From Diabrotica undecimpunctata (Eukaryota; Arthropoda; Insecta; Coleoptera; Chrysomelidae): a stretch of DNA of 64,000 nt. The translations under genes and the position numbers were made by a program. The DNA lies in contig NC_092803.1 of NCBI RefSeq assembly GCF_040954645.1, positions 16,493,230 to 16,557,229 of the forward strand, written 5' to 3'. The notes below the pieces were generated by a model. It did no database searches, was not told where the DNA came from, and saw only the letters and a list, made by a program, of their open reading frames with translations. Of the stretch, positions 1 through 11,933 are shown piece by piece (positions within the stretch are counted from its first letter, which is position 1; each line of letters starts with the position of its first letter).

Positions 1-231
1 TTCCATTCATATCCAAATTTCGATTATAGTATTTCGGCAACTGGCTAAAAGTAGGTTTTTCGCTTTCGTTTTCAAGGACTGTAATTTCATCTAGCACTAT
101 TTCTTGTTCTTCGACATTGTCCTTACTTTCTGATTCACTATCACTAAATCCGCATTCATCGTCACTATTGTCACTTTCTTTTAAAATTCTACGTAATTCC
201 TCTTCAGTATAATATTTACGTCGCGCCATTT
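1..231 (-). CDS. piggyBac-like transposase, N-terminal part (runs off left edge)
   Basis: Reading leftward from the ATG at 231, 77 codons are open to the window edge. The protein starts MARRKYYTEEEL, followed by a strongly acidic Ser/Asp/Glu-rich stretch and a Pro/Tyr segment near residue 65. An acidic, low-complexity N-terminus ahead of a DDE domain is usual in piggyBac-family transposases, where the enzyme cuts and pastes the element at TTAA. The DDE domain would lie outside the window, so activity cannot be judged. A TTAA lies about 270 bp upstream at 499-502, where an element end is expected. Alternative: a domesticated piggyBac-derived gene. The family call rests on the N-terminal style, the TTAA and spacing, so it is moderate. 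Confidence 0.55.
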
Positions 232-502
232 TCTTCGAAATACACACATACGTGAAGCAAAGCAAAGTAAAGCCTATCAGTAATCTAAAAATAGAATATT
301 GTTTAGGTATTTAGCTGGCCGACGTCAGGAATATACGTGTAGAAAATTGAAATTAAATCTAATAATTTTTATAAAAAAAGGATTTAGTAATGTATTTTCT
401 AAGATTACCTGTAGGAACAAAAAAAAGATATTTTAAAAAGTTATAATAACAAAACCGCATCTGGGGTACCTAAAATACCCCGCACGGTCACGGAAAGGTT
501 AA
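1..502 (-). mobile_element. piggyBac-like element, 5' end
   Basis: The transposase start at 231 is followed outward by about 270 bp of AT-rich leader and then by a GC-richer terminus (about 465-498) abutting TTAA at 499-502. Reading inward from TTAA the terminus begins CCTTTCCGTGACCGTG. TTAA is the known piggyBac target duplication. The other end lies off the window, so the duplication cannot be confirmed here. Confidence 0.45.
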
Positions 503-1645
503 TAAGCATTTCTGCAGAAGAGTGTAAGATATCTTTATGTTTAAGCGATATGGTAATCTGAAAGTAGTTTGTGTGCTGTTGCAGGCATGCGATAAAAACA
601 TTGTACTTAAATAATATCATATTTTTTATATTACATACTACTATGCTTTATTCCGGCAATATACGAGTAGATGAAATGACCGTTAAGTATTACATTTCAA
701 ACCAATCAAAAATAACTCACCACAAACAAACAACACCGACGGTTTACTCCAAACAACACTCACTTTTTTAATATAACCGTCAGATAAAAGCAAAAAAATG
801 ACGCGACAGTAGCAGCAATTTCATTAGATGGATGATCATATCGCTAATGCTTGGGAAGCACTAGAAAAATAATTAACCAAACTGGGGTGTGTTTCACTCT
901 ATTTGTATCAAAACAATTACTTTTATTGATCCGATTGAGAAATAGAATCTATTTAGAAAGTATCTCCATTGAATTGATACCTATTTTTTTTTTCTATTCC
1001 TGAGGGAATGTTAGTCCAGGTTGTCGGTACGGAAATTAAACAGCAGATCGTATAGACCAGTTCGTTAGTGTTTGTGCAAAGGGTTATATAAGTCAAGAAA
1101 TTAAAGTTTTGAGAAAAATGGAGATTAAGATAGCGATACTTTTCAAACTTAAGTTTAACAAATTATGTTAATTGCCGAAATTTTAATATCTGGTGATTAA
1201 TTATTGTCATTTATAGAACACCTCCAATTGCCACCTTTATTTATTTGATGTAACAATGATTTTCGAAAATAAATACACTTATGTTCATTGACACAACAAA
1301 ATAAATCTACTTATCGCTTTATCCACCAAAATAGAAATGACCGTAGACCTGAGTTTTACTGAACTGTTATAAAAATAAAAATCAATTTTATTTATATTAA
1401 ACTAATTTTATTTATATTAACCTGTTTATCTTCATCTTCGACAGAATCAGGATATACGTCACGTACATCACTTTCGCAAGGCAAACTTTGAAAAGTTTAT
1501 CCAAGACTGGTATGAAATAAGAAGTTTCTTAAATTGTGTTCTTTAAGCGCTTGATTAATTTTTGTCCCTACTATATTTTCAGTTAAATTGTTAAATTTTA
1601 TTTTTATTCAGTTATATTATTATTTTGTAATGTACTGAAAAAACA
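503..1645. other. AT-rich spacer without recognised gene
   Basis: Only short ORFs with no recognisable motif are present. A 20-bp unit (AATTTTATTTATATTAAACT and near copy) is tandemly doubled at about 1384-1423. No trp exon was recognised here, although this stretch should be trp intron if the gene extends to the left. Confidence 0.5.
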
Positions 1646-4054
1646 GTAGAGTAGTAGGACCTTTTGGAGAAATGGCAACTAATGATAATGGCGGTAGACG
1701 TATACACTTATGTGAGAGCTATGAGTTAAAAATTAGCAATGGATTCTACAAACATAAGGACATACATAGATATACCTGGATTCAACAAACACGCAATCTA
1801 AAATCAGTCATCGATTATATTATTAGTAAACAAAAATTTGTATTGCAGTGGAATGATGTAAGAGTTCTCCGAGGAGTAACATGTGGATCCGATCACTACT
1901 TAGTAAGAGCGAAAATTGTGTTCCCACTTAAGATAATACACGGAGACCAAAACCTAGAAGACAAGCAAGACTTGCAGACAGTAGATACTCCGAAGTACAA
2001 CTTCAATAGTTTTATAAATGATAGTACTAAACAGCTATACCAACGACGACTGGATGAAAAACTACGAGAAATAGAGAGACAAACATTTTCAGATATTTAC
2101 GAGAATATTATTGCTAGTTTACACCAGGCCTCTAAGGAGACACTCGGGACGCAGCAAAACAAAATTAGTAACAAAATATGGTGAAACGAAGAAATCGAAT
2201 ATATGGTAAAACAGAAAAAAGAACAGCATCTAAAATGGCTAAATACAAAAAATACTGAAGACCATCAAGCTTACAAAGAAGCCGATAGACAACTACGAAA
2301 AATGATAAAACAAGAAAAGAATAAAACATGGGATCAGAAATGTCAAGAAATCAATACATACATCGGAGGGAAACAATGTACAGAGGTATGGAATTTTATA
2401 CAATCAGTAAAAAATACGAAAAGACAAAGCACACATACACACCATAAAACCAAGACAATGGAAAGATCACTATGAAAGCTTGCTGACAGAGACAAGACAA
2501 GAATACCTAGCGAACTCCCCAACACAGTCAGTATATATACAAGGAGAGGAAGCGAGGGTAGACATCGAAACAGTAAGGAAGGCTGTAATGACCCTAAAGA
2601 ATGGTAAATCCGCTGGACCTGAGGGAATCTATGCTGAAATGCTTAAGAATGGAACTCATAAACTATTTGAAATATTAACTTATGTGATCAATCAGTGTCT
2701 AAATGGACACCCAGTACCAGAACAATGGAGAACGGCATACATGTCCTCAATACACAAAAAGGAGGACAAAAGTAATTGTAATAATTATAGAGGCATATCT
2801 GTAACCAGCACCCTGAGCAAACTGTATGGACGAATTTTGAGAAATATGATCGAGGAAGAATATAAGCACAATGAAGAGGAAGAACAAAGCGGGTTCCGTG
2901 CAGGAAGATCGTGCACCGATATCGTATTTTGTCTTAAATAAATAATAGAAAAAAGATCGGCTAAGAATCTAGAAACTCATATTACTTTTGTAGACCTGCA
3001 AAAAGCATATGACAACATCCCCTTAACAAAACTGTGGACAACGTTGAAAAGATCTAACATCAACCACACATTGATAAATGCTGTACAAGAACTATATAGA
3101 GACTCTAAGGCACAGATAAAAACAGGAAAATATCTAACGGAAGAATTCCTGGTTACAAAAGGCTTGCGACAGGGATGCTGTATCTCACCAACCTTATTCA
3201 AGATATATGTTGCAGCGGCATTGGAAAGATGGAAAAGAAAGGTACATAGGATGGGTATAGAGCTTAGCAATGAATGTATATATACACTCCAGTTTGCTGA
3301 TGACCAGGTAGTGCTAGCGACCGACAGGGAAGACATGCAGTACATGCTAAGAAAACTGATAGAAGAATATACCGACTGGGGAATGAATGTCAATACAACA
3401 AAAACCAAATATCTTTGTATTGGAAACGAGTCAGATAACATAGACCTCGAAAACGGACAACATATTTCCTGCTGTCAGAGCTATGACTACTTGGGTGTTG
3501 CCTTTGACAATACAGGAACTGATACACGGGAAATAGAAAAACGAATCACTCAAGCAAAGAAAGTCTTAGGATGTCTCAATAGTATACTGTGGAGTAAAGA
3601 GATAACGAAAGGAAGGAAATTTAATATATATGAGACCATGATTAAAACTACTCTTCTTTATGGCGCTGAAACATGGAGAATTAGTGAAAAGAACAAAAAG
3701 CGAATAGAAGCAGTAGAGATGGATGCAATGAGAAGATCTTTAGGTATTTCCAGACGAGACCGAATCAGAAATGATGTAATAAAACAACGTATGGGAATAG
3801 AAGGAAATATAACTCAAGATATAGAGAAGAAACAATTAAGGTGGTATGGGCATGTTCAACGGATGCCAGCATCAAGACTACCCAAAAAAGTAATAGAATG
3901 GCAACCGATAGGTCGACGGAAAAGAGGAAGACCCAGATTAGAATGGCAACACGGCGTAAACAAGTCCATGAGCGAAAGAAATTTAACAACAAACGACTGC
4001 GAAGATAGGAAGAGATGGTGTTTAGGTATCGGACAACTTCGAAAGACGTTCTAA
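1646..4054 (+). pseudogene. RTE-like LINE: endonuclease C-terminus plus reverse transcriptase, broken
   Basis: The first part (1646-2184) encodes the C-terminal third of an apurinic-type endonuclease, with the conserved VIDYII block and the GSDHYLVRAK motif. After a stop at 2182-2184 the same frame continues as a Lys-rich linker. A frameshift near 2475 leads into the reverse transcriptase: HKKEDKSNCNNYRGIS (RT motif 1-2), SGFRAGRS, FVDLQKAYDNI, GLRQGCCISPTLF and QFADDQVV (catalytic DD). A stop at 2939-2941 lies between fingers and palm. The C-terminus carries KRGRPRLEW and a Trp-rich end typical of elements with short 3' UTRs. It is 5'-truncated, with two stops and one frameshift, so inactive. 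Clade is inferred from the EN-RT layout without RNase H. Confidence 0.85.
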
Positions 4055-4182
4055 ACCGATGTATATATATATTATTATTTTGAACATTAAACAACAACAG
4101 TTAGAACTATCCTACTGGCTACTCCACATTCTGGCGTATAACCAATTATGATATAAAGTGTAAAAATTTTATTTTGTTGCAG

Positions 4183-4316
4183 TTTTTTGAAATTGGTCCA
4201 CATATTCAGTGTGAACCCTCATCTGGGACCACTACAAATATCCCTTGGACGGATGATAATAGATATTGTTAAATTTTTCTTCATCTATACTTTAGTGTTG
4301 TTCGCCTTTGGTTGTG
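4183..4316 (+). CDS. trp: trp exon: S4-S5 linker and S5
   Basis: Begins after TTGTTGCAG with one base completing a split codon, then encodes [18 protein letters not shown], the highly conserved TRPC linker, followed by S5 ([21 protein letters not shown]). It ends in phase 1 at GTAAGT. The short segment is nearly invariant in insect TRP channels, so the identification is firm. The preceding exon must end in phase 2 and is not in the window. Confidence 0.92.
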
Positions 4317-4371
4317 GTAAGTACTTCTGCTAGCCGTTTCTAATATATTTACTATAAACATAACATTTTAG

Positions 4372-4495
4372 GTTTGAACCAGTTACTTTGGTACTATGCT
4401 GAGTTGGAAAAGAACAAATGTTACCATTTGCCCAGCGGTCTACCAGATTTTGATAACAACGACAAGGCGTGTACTATTTGGAGAAGATATGCTAA
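4372..4495 (+). CDS. trp: trp exon: start of outer pore region
   Basis: Follows a 55-bp intron. Encodes LNQLLWYYAELEKNKCYHL and a short acidic loop to ACTIWRRYA, the extracellular turret between S5 and the pore helix. The two Cys (in NKCYH and KACTI) match the conserved TRPC pore-loop pair. Ends in phase 2 before GTAAGT. Confidence 0.92.
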
Positions 4496-4551
4496 GTAAG
4501 TCACTAAATCTGTGAAAATATATCCAATACCCAATTCTTAATCAATTTTAG

Positions 4552-4747
4552 TTTGTTTGAAACGTCCCAGTCACTTTTCTGGGCTAGCTTTGGATTAGTT
4601 GACTTAATGTGCTTTGAACTAACGGGAATAAAAGGATTTACCAGGTTCTGGGCTTTGCTAATGTTTGGATCATACTCCGTCATTAATATAATCGTTTTAC
4701 TGAACATGTTGATTGCTATGATGTCAAATTCTTACCAAATTATTTCA
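4552..4747 (+). CDS. trp: trp exon: pore helix, selectivity filter and S6
   Basis: Encodes LFETSQSLFWASFGLVDL, the pore helix and filter, then S6 (SVINIIVLLNMLIAMMSNSY). The Asp of FGLVDL corresponds to the residue that confers Ca2+ selectivity in Drosophila TRP. Ends in phase 0 at GTAAGT, opening a 4.9-kb intron filled with mobile elements. Confidence 0.93.
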
Positions 4748-4857
4748 GTAAGTACATTTTTTATATATTTATATATTATACCGATACTGTATTCTCACAT
4801 TTAATCTGATATGTGATTAAAGAAATTTATAATTTAACTTACAGAGAGTATCAACGT

Positions 4858-5160
4858 TGACGCGATGGTCAACGAGGTACTTTAAAACGCACTCAGCGCC
4901 CCAAGAGCGAAATGACCACTGTAAGGCCAAACATCACTTCCCAAGCACTACCTTTGTTCACAGGCTGTCAGCAAGGAGGCGGTCTGTCCCTTTTCTCTGG
5001 TTCTTCTTTTTTTTTGTCCCAAAACCTGGCTTTTTTGTTTTTTTTTTTGAGAGGAATCCCGTTCATGGAAGATCCTCATCGCTTCCTGAACGGCTCACTC
5101 CCAGCCGAGCATTTCCTCCTTCACCACAGTGTAGCTCACACAGTCGAACTCATACAGTCT
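4858..5160. other. GC-richer unassigned segment in trp intron
   Basis: About 300 bp of higher GC with two T-rich runs (near 5008 and 5036) and open frames that have no recognisable motif. It begins beside the 10-bp palindrome TCAACGTTGA at about 4850, which recurs near 9409. Probably a repeat remnant; no family assigned. Confidence 0.3.
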
Positions 5161-5324
5161 AACTCACTTTTTCGCCCCTTATCAAAATGCATTCTATCTA
5201 CCTTCAACATAGTCTTGTTACTACAAACATGGGTATTCCCCAAGGATCTGTAATAGGACCAATTCTCTTTGCAGTCTACATTAACGACATCGTACAACTG
5301 AACAGGGCGGTAAATTTCACTATA

Positions 5325-7648
5325 TACAGGGTGGTCCTTAAGTAATTGTACAAAAAGAAACAGTAGATTCTGCACTTTAAAATATTACGATTTAAGCCAA
5401 ATTGCTTTAATAAAATGTTGATATTAAGAAAGATACAGGGTGCTAAAGTGCAAAATTAAAATTTTATTTTTCGCTATAACTTTTATGTTTGTAAACATTT
5501 ATGTATAAAAATTTACAACTGGGTACTTTTAAATATGAGAAATTATAATTTGATGCACACTTTAATGTAACTGATAGAGGGTGCCACTTATGCCACATAT
5601 GTGGTATAAATTTGCACTTAACTTTTTTGCTCTTTAAGTTACCTGTATTTGGGATAAAAAATATTAAAGATACATTATTTTAACAAAAAAAATATATACC
5701 TGTTAATAACTTCAAAACTCAACAGTTTTCGAGATAATCGCATTTTAAAAATCAGCTGCATAATTCTGATCTAAGGCAATTACTCCAGGTAACGAAGAAA
5801 AAATAGCAAAAATATTAATACTTCTGAATTTTGGTATAAAATACCTTTAACTAAAGTTAATAGTTAACGAAATATTAAATAAAATAAATAAATCAGCAGG
5901 ATAATTAATAATAGGATTTGACAAAATAACAGAATAATAGGATTTTACATCAAAGATTTTACGTTTTATGTTAAATTAAAGTCATAAGAAAAACATTTTG
6001 TTTACAAACTAAATTAAGAAATAGCTAAACTAAATAACATAACTTTTTGTCAAAGTAAGTGTTCGATATGTCCACCATTTTCTTTAATTCATTTGTCAAT
6101 ATATTCCATAAAAGATCGTCTCATATTAAATAGCATCATTGGTTCTAAAGAAACTGCTGCAGTATTTATTTCTTCCCGTAGTTGGTTGCGAATGTTTATG
6201 GGATTCTGATAGACACGTTGTTTTAATGCGCCCCATACACCAAAATCAAGCGGATTAAATTCGGGGCTACGTGGTGGCTATAATGTATAATGGATGAATA
6301 TATTATTTTGGATACATATCCAAATATTATGTTATATTATGGAACTACATCTTATTTGTCGCAGAAGTTAAATAATGTATTAAACTGTGATGTATCTCGT
6401 TCATTGGTTACTTATATACACACGGAATAACCTATCCATGACATTACTTATTTATATGATTACGTTACATCTCACGAGTAACTATAATTACATCTCGAAC
6501 AAATGGACTATTATGATTTACTAACGAACTAATATTATGCTGAACTAAATTGCCTGTGTGTTTACTATATTTATAACAATATAGGTTATTAGGACAAAGA
6601 TGATGTTTTTGTAAAAATGCTGAGTCTTTCAGGTTAGTTTTTTAGCAAAAGTATTATGAAACAGGACAAATATGTGTTATTCAATACCTGTGCTCTAGTT
6701 TCTATTTGTCATAATAAAAATGGGTAAACAATTTACGTAATGAACAATAAGTATTATTTTCGGATTTTTTATGAATGATATAATTATATCCATATCTCAC
6801 CACATGGTCAAGGAATATGACTACCACGACCAATCCAACGTTCAGAAAAGTTGTATTTAAGTATGTTCTAACTGCTTTCTCTCTAGAATGTGGTGGTGTA
6901 CCATCTTGCATAAACCACATATTATAGGTTTTTAGCATTTTACAATAGAGAAAAAGTAATACAACGCCATTATAGAAACTTAAGAAGCGATAGCAAAGGG
7001 AAATTGTAAACATGATGACGGCCAACGTCTGAATACGGACACGGCACCTAAAGAAGAAGATGAAATATCTTTTCTCCAATAAGATATTTAGCAACCATAA
7101 CAAAGCATTTTGTGATGTAACATTATCATCTTTGAGTTGTTTTAATAAGAATAAACTATGAATTATGCTTATCTACAGATATTCAGTGCTTTACAGCACA
7201 AATATCAAACTAAGAATTATTGTGCAGCTGCTCATTTATCTCGAAAATGGTTGAATTTTCAGGTTACTAACAAGTATACCTTTTCTTTGTAAAAATAATG
7301 TATCTTTAATATTTTTTAACACAAATAGAGCTAACTTAAAGAGCAAAAAAGTTAAGCGCAAATTTATGCCACACATGTGGCATATGTGGCGCCCTTTATT
7401 ATTTACAGTAAAGTAAGTATAAAATTATAATTTATCCTACTCAAAAGCATTAAACTGTAAATTTTTGTCCAAAAATATTTACAAATGTAAAATTTATAGC
7501 GAAAAATAAAATTTTAAATTTCCACTTTAACACCCTGTATCTTTCTTAATATCAACATTTCATTAAAACAAGTTGGTTTAAATCGTATTATTTTAAAGTG
7601 CAGAATCTACGGTTTCTGTTTGTACAATTACTTAAGGACCACCCTGTA
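5325..7648. mobile_element. 2.3-kb DNA transposon with ~400-bp terminal inverted repeats
   Basis: The left end TACAGGGTGGTCCTTAAGTA is mirrored at the right end (CCACCCTGTA). The inverted similarity extends inward about 400 bp (roughly 5325-5740 against 7240-7648) with scattered mismatches and indels. A TA is duplicated at 5323-5324 and 7649-7650, and removing the element restores the LINE coding frame across F-T-I-Y-A-D-D, which proves the boundaries. TA duplication and transposase traces place it in the Tc1/mariner superfamily; such long TIRs are unusual there. Confidence 0.85.
6050..7050 (-). pseudogene. Tc1/mariner-superfamily transposase remnant
   Basis: On the minus strand, around 6910, WFMQDGTPPHSREKAVRTYL is the block holding the second catalytic Asp. 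Around 6250, PRSPEFNPLDFGVWGALKQ is the third catalytic block, with Glu where most relatives have Asp, followed by the typical C-terminus ending GGHIEHLL at 6050. About 500 bp of unrelated AT-rich DNA (roughly 6290-6780) separates the two blocks, and the N-terminal DNA-binding half is not recognisable. The copy is inactive. Confidence 0.75.
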
Positions 7649-8611
7649 TATGCGGATGATACGTCAATTATTATATGTAACAAATCCAACGTAATCCGAC
7701 AACATCAATGTAATGATTTTCTTTCATCTTTATATTCTTGGTTTTGCGATAACTCTTTGCATCTTAATGCAGAAGAAAACGCAAGTTATACATTTTCACA
7801 ACAAACAAAAATACCTGGAAAATTTTCAGCTTATTTTTAACAACATGCAAATAGCTACGGTGTCGTCAAGCAAGTTTTTGGGAATAACGATTGACGAAAG
7901 TGTGGATTGGAAGTTGCATTATGGAGCGGTTGTTTTGAAGTTGAATTCAAATAACTATCTCATTAGAAATTTAAAAGATGTTCTGATGGAAAATCAGCTA
8001 ATTATGATTTATTATGAACTCGTGGAGTCCAGGCTAAGATACGGGATATGTTTTTGGGCTACGTCGGGTTATGCAAATGGTATTTTCGTCTTACAAAAGA
8101 AAATATTGCGTTGTGTCGCTGGTGTCTCCCGACTAACTAGTTGTAGAGAATATTTTAAAAAATATAAAATTTTAACATTGGCGTGTCTATACATTTTTGA
8201 ATTATGTGTTTTTATTTTTAATAACTTACATCAGGTTAAAACGAGTGGTGATATGCATAATTTAAATACTAGATATTGTAATAAACTTTATATACCATTT
8301 TCAAAAGGTACCATTAAATTTAAATCGCCCAGGGTATACGGGCTACAAGTGTTTAATCATTTGCCCACAGTTGTAAAGTCCACCAGTTGAATAAATGTAT
8401 TTAAGAGGAATCTTAGGCAATTTTTATGTGAAAAAGTGTTTTATACGGTCGAAGAATTTTTTAGATCTTAGATATTAGCTGTATTTCATTTAGCTTTTAA
8501 ATTCATTTCATGTCTTGTTTAGTCTATTTTAGTGTTTTCTAATTCTATACAAACTATGTTTGTCAGAAAGAAAATAAAGAATTTGATTTGATTTGAACTT
8601 TGCCGTTGGTC

Positions 8612-9235
8612 CAGCTGAAGTTCTTCTTCTTTCTTCTTGATCACTGCGCTTATAGTTGTGTACACTAGTCCAACATGCTTTATTTTCAATCATTCTCTCA
8701 ATAATTTCTCTCATTGTAACAAAATTCACACCTGTCTCTCTTTCCATTTTGTTCCTTTCCACTATCCATCAGCTGCAATATAACATCGTATGTGTCACAG
8801 TGCCGAGTGTCCGCCGTATAGGCATTCATCCGTGTCAGCGTTTCCGAACCTAGAGAGGTAGGACCTAAAATACCCGTGTCCTGTGAAGACACATCTTGTG
8901 AGGCACACATCCAGTGATGGGATCGGATTGGATTTGGGTCCTCTAATGTTGGGCATCACCCTCCCCAGAGCAGCCACACTATTCGCAACCTTCTGGTCAC
9001 CTCCTGCACGTGCTTCCCCACTTTCCATTCTGGTGCAACGTCACTCCCAGGTACTTTACGTGTTTCTTGGGTGTTAGACACGCCCCTGCGCTTTGTAGTT
9101 CCACACTTGTCATGTTCCTTTTCCCCTTCAAAATGATGGCTTTGGTTTTCTCTGTCATGAGTTTTAGTCCGTGCTGTGTCATCTATTTCTTCACGATGCC
9201 GCCTGCGTTTTGAACTCGATATTTAAAGCATGTAT
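8612..9235 (-). pseudogene. R1-like LINE 3' fragment
   Basis: Read on the minus strand in several frames: KTKAIILKGKR, a VKYLGVTLHQNGKWG block (RT thumb), then TGHGYFRSYLSRFGNADTDE and a Cys/His segment resembling the C-terminal zinc knuckle of R1-clade LINEs. Several frameshifts break it. A run of (GAA)n-type sequence at about 8612-8640 marks the 3' end, directly next to the 3' tail of the plus-strand LINE. R1 clade is an inference from the C-terminal motif. Confidence 0.6.
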
Positions 9236-9545
9236 ACTGGATATATGTGTCTGATTGTGAACACTCTAAAATGTTTTGGATAAGTATAAATATATCAAAA
9301 TAAAAAATTCCTTAAGAAATCACATAAATTTAACTCACCACAATTTTTGAGCCAATCTATATAAATATTGCAAAATAGCTTCAAAGTTAAAGAGCCACAT
9401 AGACCGTGGCGTCAACGTTGACTCACCCGGTATATGTAGTTATTATTTGTCCTCTTTTAAAACATATCACATGTTTTACAATAAAAATATTGTTGACGAT
9501 GCTTATACTGAAGCAGAGAGTACAGCTGAAAATCTGCTTAGCTAA

Positions 9546-9875
<330 letters not shown>

Positions 9876-9884
9876 TGACAAGGT

Positions 9885-10530
9885 CAACCACCCTTAAATA
9901 ATTACGTTACTCGTTTAGTTTTTAAATATAATGTCTCGCATATTTTTACAACAATAAAACAAGATTCATTTTGATTTTGATAAGTTTTTATACAGTAGTA
10001 AAATAAATGTTTAATAAAAGATTTTTTTACTCTTTAAATATAAGTAAATAGGTTTTTAATAAAAATGCCACAAGTAGCAACAAAAAAATCTATTTGAGAT
10101 ACTCAAAATGTCCTCCGCTCTTTATCTCACAATATCCTAGCCTTTTTGGAACTCCACATTTCTGATTATATACAGTTGAATTTCACGACATTCTGCTACG
10201 ATTTGTTCATTTAGCTCTTCAAAATTATCCGGTTTGTTCACATACACTTTTACTCTTAATAGAGTCCCACAGAAAAATGTCTAAGGACAGTAGATCAGCT
10301 GAACATTACCACATTCGTCTTAATTTCTTTTGCTGCTAGTAGATTGTCGAATAGGCGTTCTATCTAGATATTTAGCGTTAAATAAAACATCAGACTGTGT
10401 TTATCTCACTAAACTATCATACAAAGAATTTAACTATTTTGCTGTTCCCATAATGCAGATATTTTAAAACTATGAAGCATATCAAATTCAATAAATTTGT
10501 TAAAATCCACGCTTTATTTTGACACTTACT
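9885..10530 (-). pseudogene. Tc1/mariner-type transposase C-terminal remnant in AT-rich intron
   Basis: Between about 10085 and 10300 the minus strand reads a degraded third-catalytic block (DLLSLDIFLWDSIKSK, where relatives have DLTPLDYFLWGYVK) and ends near RLGYCEIKSGGHFEYL, like the GGH C-terminus of the intact element at 43951-45036. Terminal repeats were not found; the rest of the interval is plain AT-rich intron. Confidence 0.5.
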
Positions 10531-10532
10531 CC

Positions 10533-11010
10533 AGTCGTCAGAGATGAATATTCCACTAAATCTCTAAAACTCTTATAATGACAAACTGAATTTTGCTGAG
10601 AATGTCAATTTTAAAAACCCAAAAAAGATGCAAAAAATTTTGCCACTCCTACCCCTGAGCTTCCCCATAAAACCCCTTGGTAGGGGGGAAGAGGCTGGAA
10701 AACAACGATTTACCAAGAATCTGTATGCCGTAAAAAAAAGATTCAAAAAAGAAATGTAGTTGAGATAATTTTGAACAAAAATTTGTGTTAATACTTTTTC
10801 TGTAGAATGAACCATCTTAGAAACAACGCTTGAAGTGACCAACGCGCGGCGATTTTAAATGTCAGTTACGCGCGCTAAATCAATTTTTATATAAGTCATA
10901 TCAACAAATATCACAATGTGTTTTAAATAAGAAAAGTGCAGCTTTCGTATACAATTTTTGCGTTTTGTCGCAAATGAAGTCGGTTTCTATAAAGTTATTA
11001 AAGCTTATGC
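10533..11010 (+). repeat. single arm of the foldback element seen at 33599-35072
   Basis: Begins CCAGTCGTCAGAG and runs through the same ordered landmarks as the arms at 33599 and 35072: a C-rich run, CGATTTACCAAGAATCTGT, AATGTAGTTGAGATAATTTT, GTTACGCGCGCTAAATCAAT and a TTTTGTCGCAAAT end. Only one arm is present and no inverted partner was seen nearby. Lies in a trp intron. Confidence 0.75.
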
Positions 11011-11019
11011 TAATTGCGG

Positions 11020-11318
11020 TGTACGCCCTAGATTTCACAGAGATGCCAGCCCTTTACGTTTCGACGTGTCGTCAAGCACACACCCCACAAGGCGCGTAAG
11101 AACACCGTCGGAGTGGCGACTGTGATGTTGGTGCTACGCCTCGCACGTTACCAGAAAAAGTTTCTAACGGCGAAGCGCGACTTGGGCCTTTTATTCGCTC
11201 CTGACCAGTGGTCTAGTCGAACAATGTGCCAGTTGAGCACAATCCGAGATAGTTAAAGGTCCCGTCATTTCGGAAGGCTTCGGAAGGAATAGGCACCGTA
11301 ACAAGAAGAAGAAGGGAA
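11020..11318 (+). repeat. GC-rich short repeat with (AAG)n tail, SINE candidate
   Basis: About 300 bp of distinctly higher GC than its surroundings, ending in AACAAGAAGAAGAAG. A compact GC-rich body with a microsatellite tail like those of the local LINEs (50355-50369, 8612-8640) is how a LINE-mobilised SINE would look. No clear pol III A/B boxes were found, so the class is tentative. Confidence 0.35.
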
Positions 11319-11611
11319 ATCGTCACATGTCTTTTTTGGTTATAAAAGTTTCATGGTACTTGTTCTTATTCTGGATTGAAACTTTTTACCCCATGCTTCC
11401 CTTTTCTCTTGTTTTTGTGTCGTTTTATTATAAATTATATAAATCCAACAAACAGAAAAATCAAGAACACCAAGCAGAAATCGGCCCACCATATTATTCT
11501 ATACAAATGCAGAAAAATGCATTAAAATGCCCTCATAAACATAATGCGATTGATTGTTTATAGACTGCTATAGTTGTCAAATATTTTAAATATTTTTACG
11601 CGGTTTTCTAG

Positions 11612-11834
11612 GCAAAATCCAGGGAAATGGCTCGCGAAAGACACGAGACAGTGATGAAACTATTGGTCAGAAGATACGTCACCGCTGAACAAAGGAAAAG
11701 AGATGATTATGGAGTTACAGAAGACGACGTTATGGAAATAAGACAAGACATTTCCAGTCTGAGATACGAACTGATAGATATTCTAAGAAGAAACGGAATG
11801 AAGACGCCTCAAATCAATCTAGAGGATACTCAAT
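11612..11834 (+). CDS. trp: trp exon: proximal C-terminal cytoplasmic domain
   Basis: Begins after TTTTCTAG in phase 0 and encodes AKSREMARERHETVMKLLVR, then RYVTAEQRKRDDYGVTEDDV and LRYELIDILRRNGM, the conserved helical region of TRPC C-termini (rib and coiled-coil segments). Ends with one base of a split Leu codon before GTAAGT. Confidence 0.9.
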
Positions 11835-11933
11835 GTAAGTTGATGCGATATGACTTTTTTTTTGTACAATAGATGGCTTTATAATGTAAAAACGGTTAGA
11901 AACGATTACTATTCATCATTTTCTTTAACTTAG

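Larger units (their letters stand above)
5161..8596 (+). pseudogene. CR1/Jockey-group LINE reverse transcriptase, split by a DNA transposon
   Basis: Part one (to 5324) encodes GIPQGSVIGPILFAVYINDI, the RT motif before the active site. Part two resumes at 7649 with YADDTSII (catalytic aspartates), LHLNAEK, FLGITIDESVDWKLH and the thumb region, ending near 8390 and again with a related C-terminal segment to about 8470. The two halves fit together exactly around the insertion at 5325-7648. A frameshift near 7775 separates two open frames. The 3' end carries TTTGATTTGATTTGA, a simple tail characteristic of this LINE group. It is 5'-truncated and dead, in the trp intron on the gene's strand. Confidence 0.85.

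Noticed and set aside
571..771. 66-codon ORF
   Set aside because: No motif, AT-rich composition and no splice or promoter context; consistent with chance.
4845..9425. TCAACGTTGA with matching flanks at about 4850 and 9409 as ends of one large element
   Set aside because: The word is itself palindromic, similarity covers only about 18 bp, and a trp-independent element of this size is not supported by any duplication.
11327..11563. 78-codon hydrophobic ORF in trp intron
   Set aside because: Looks membrane-like only because of T-rich codons; no family features and no splice consistency with trp.
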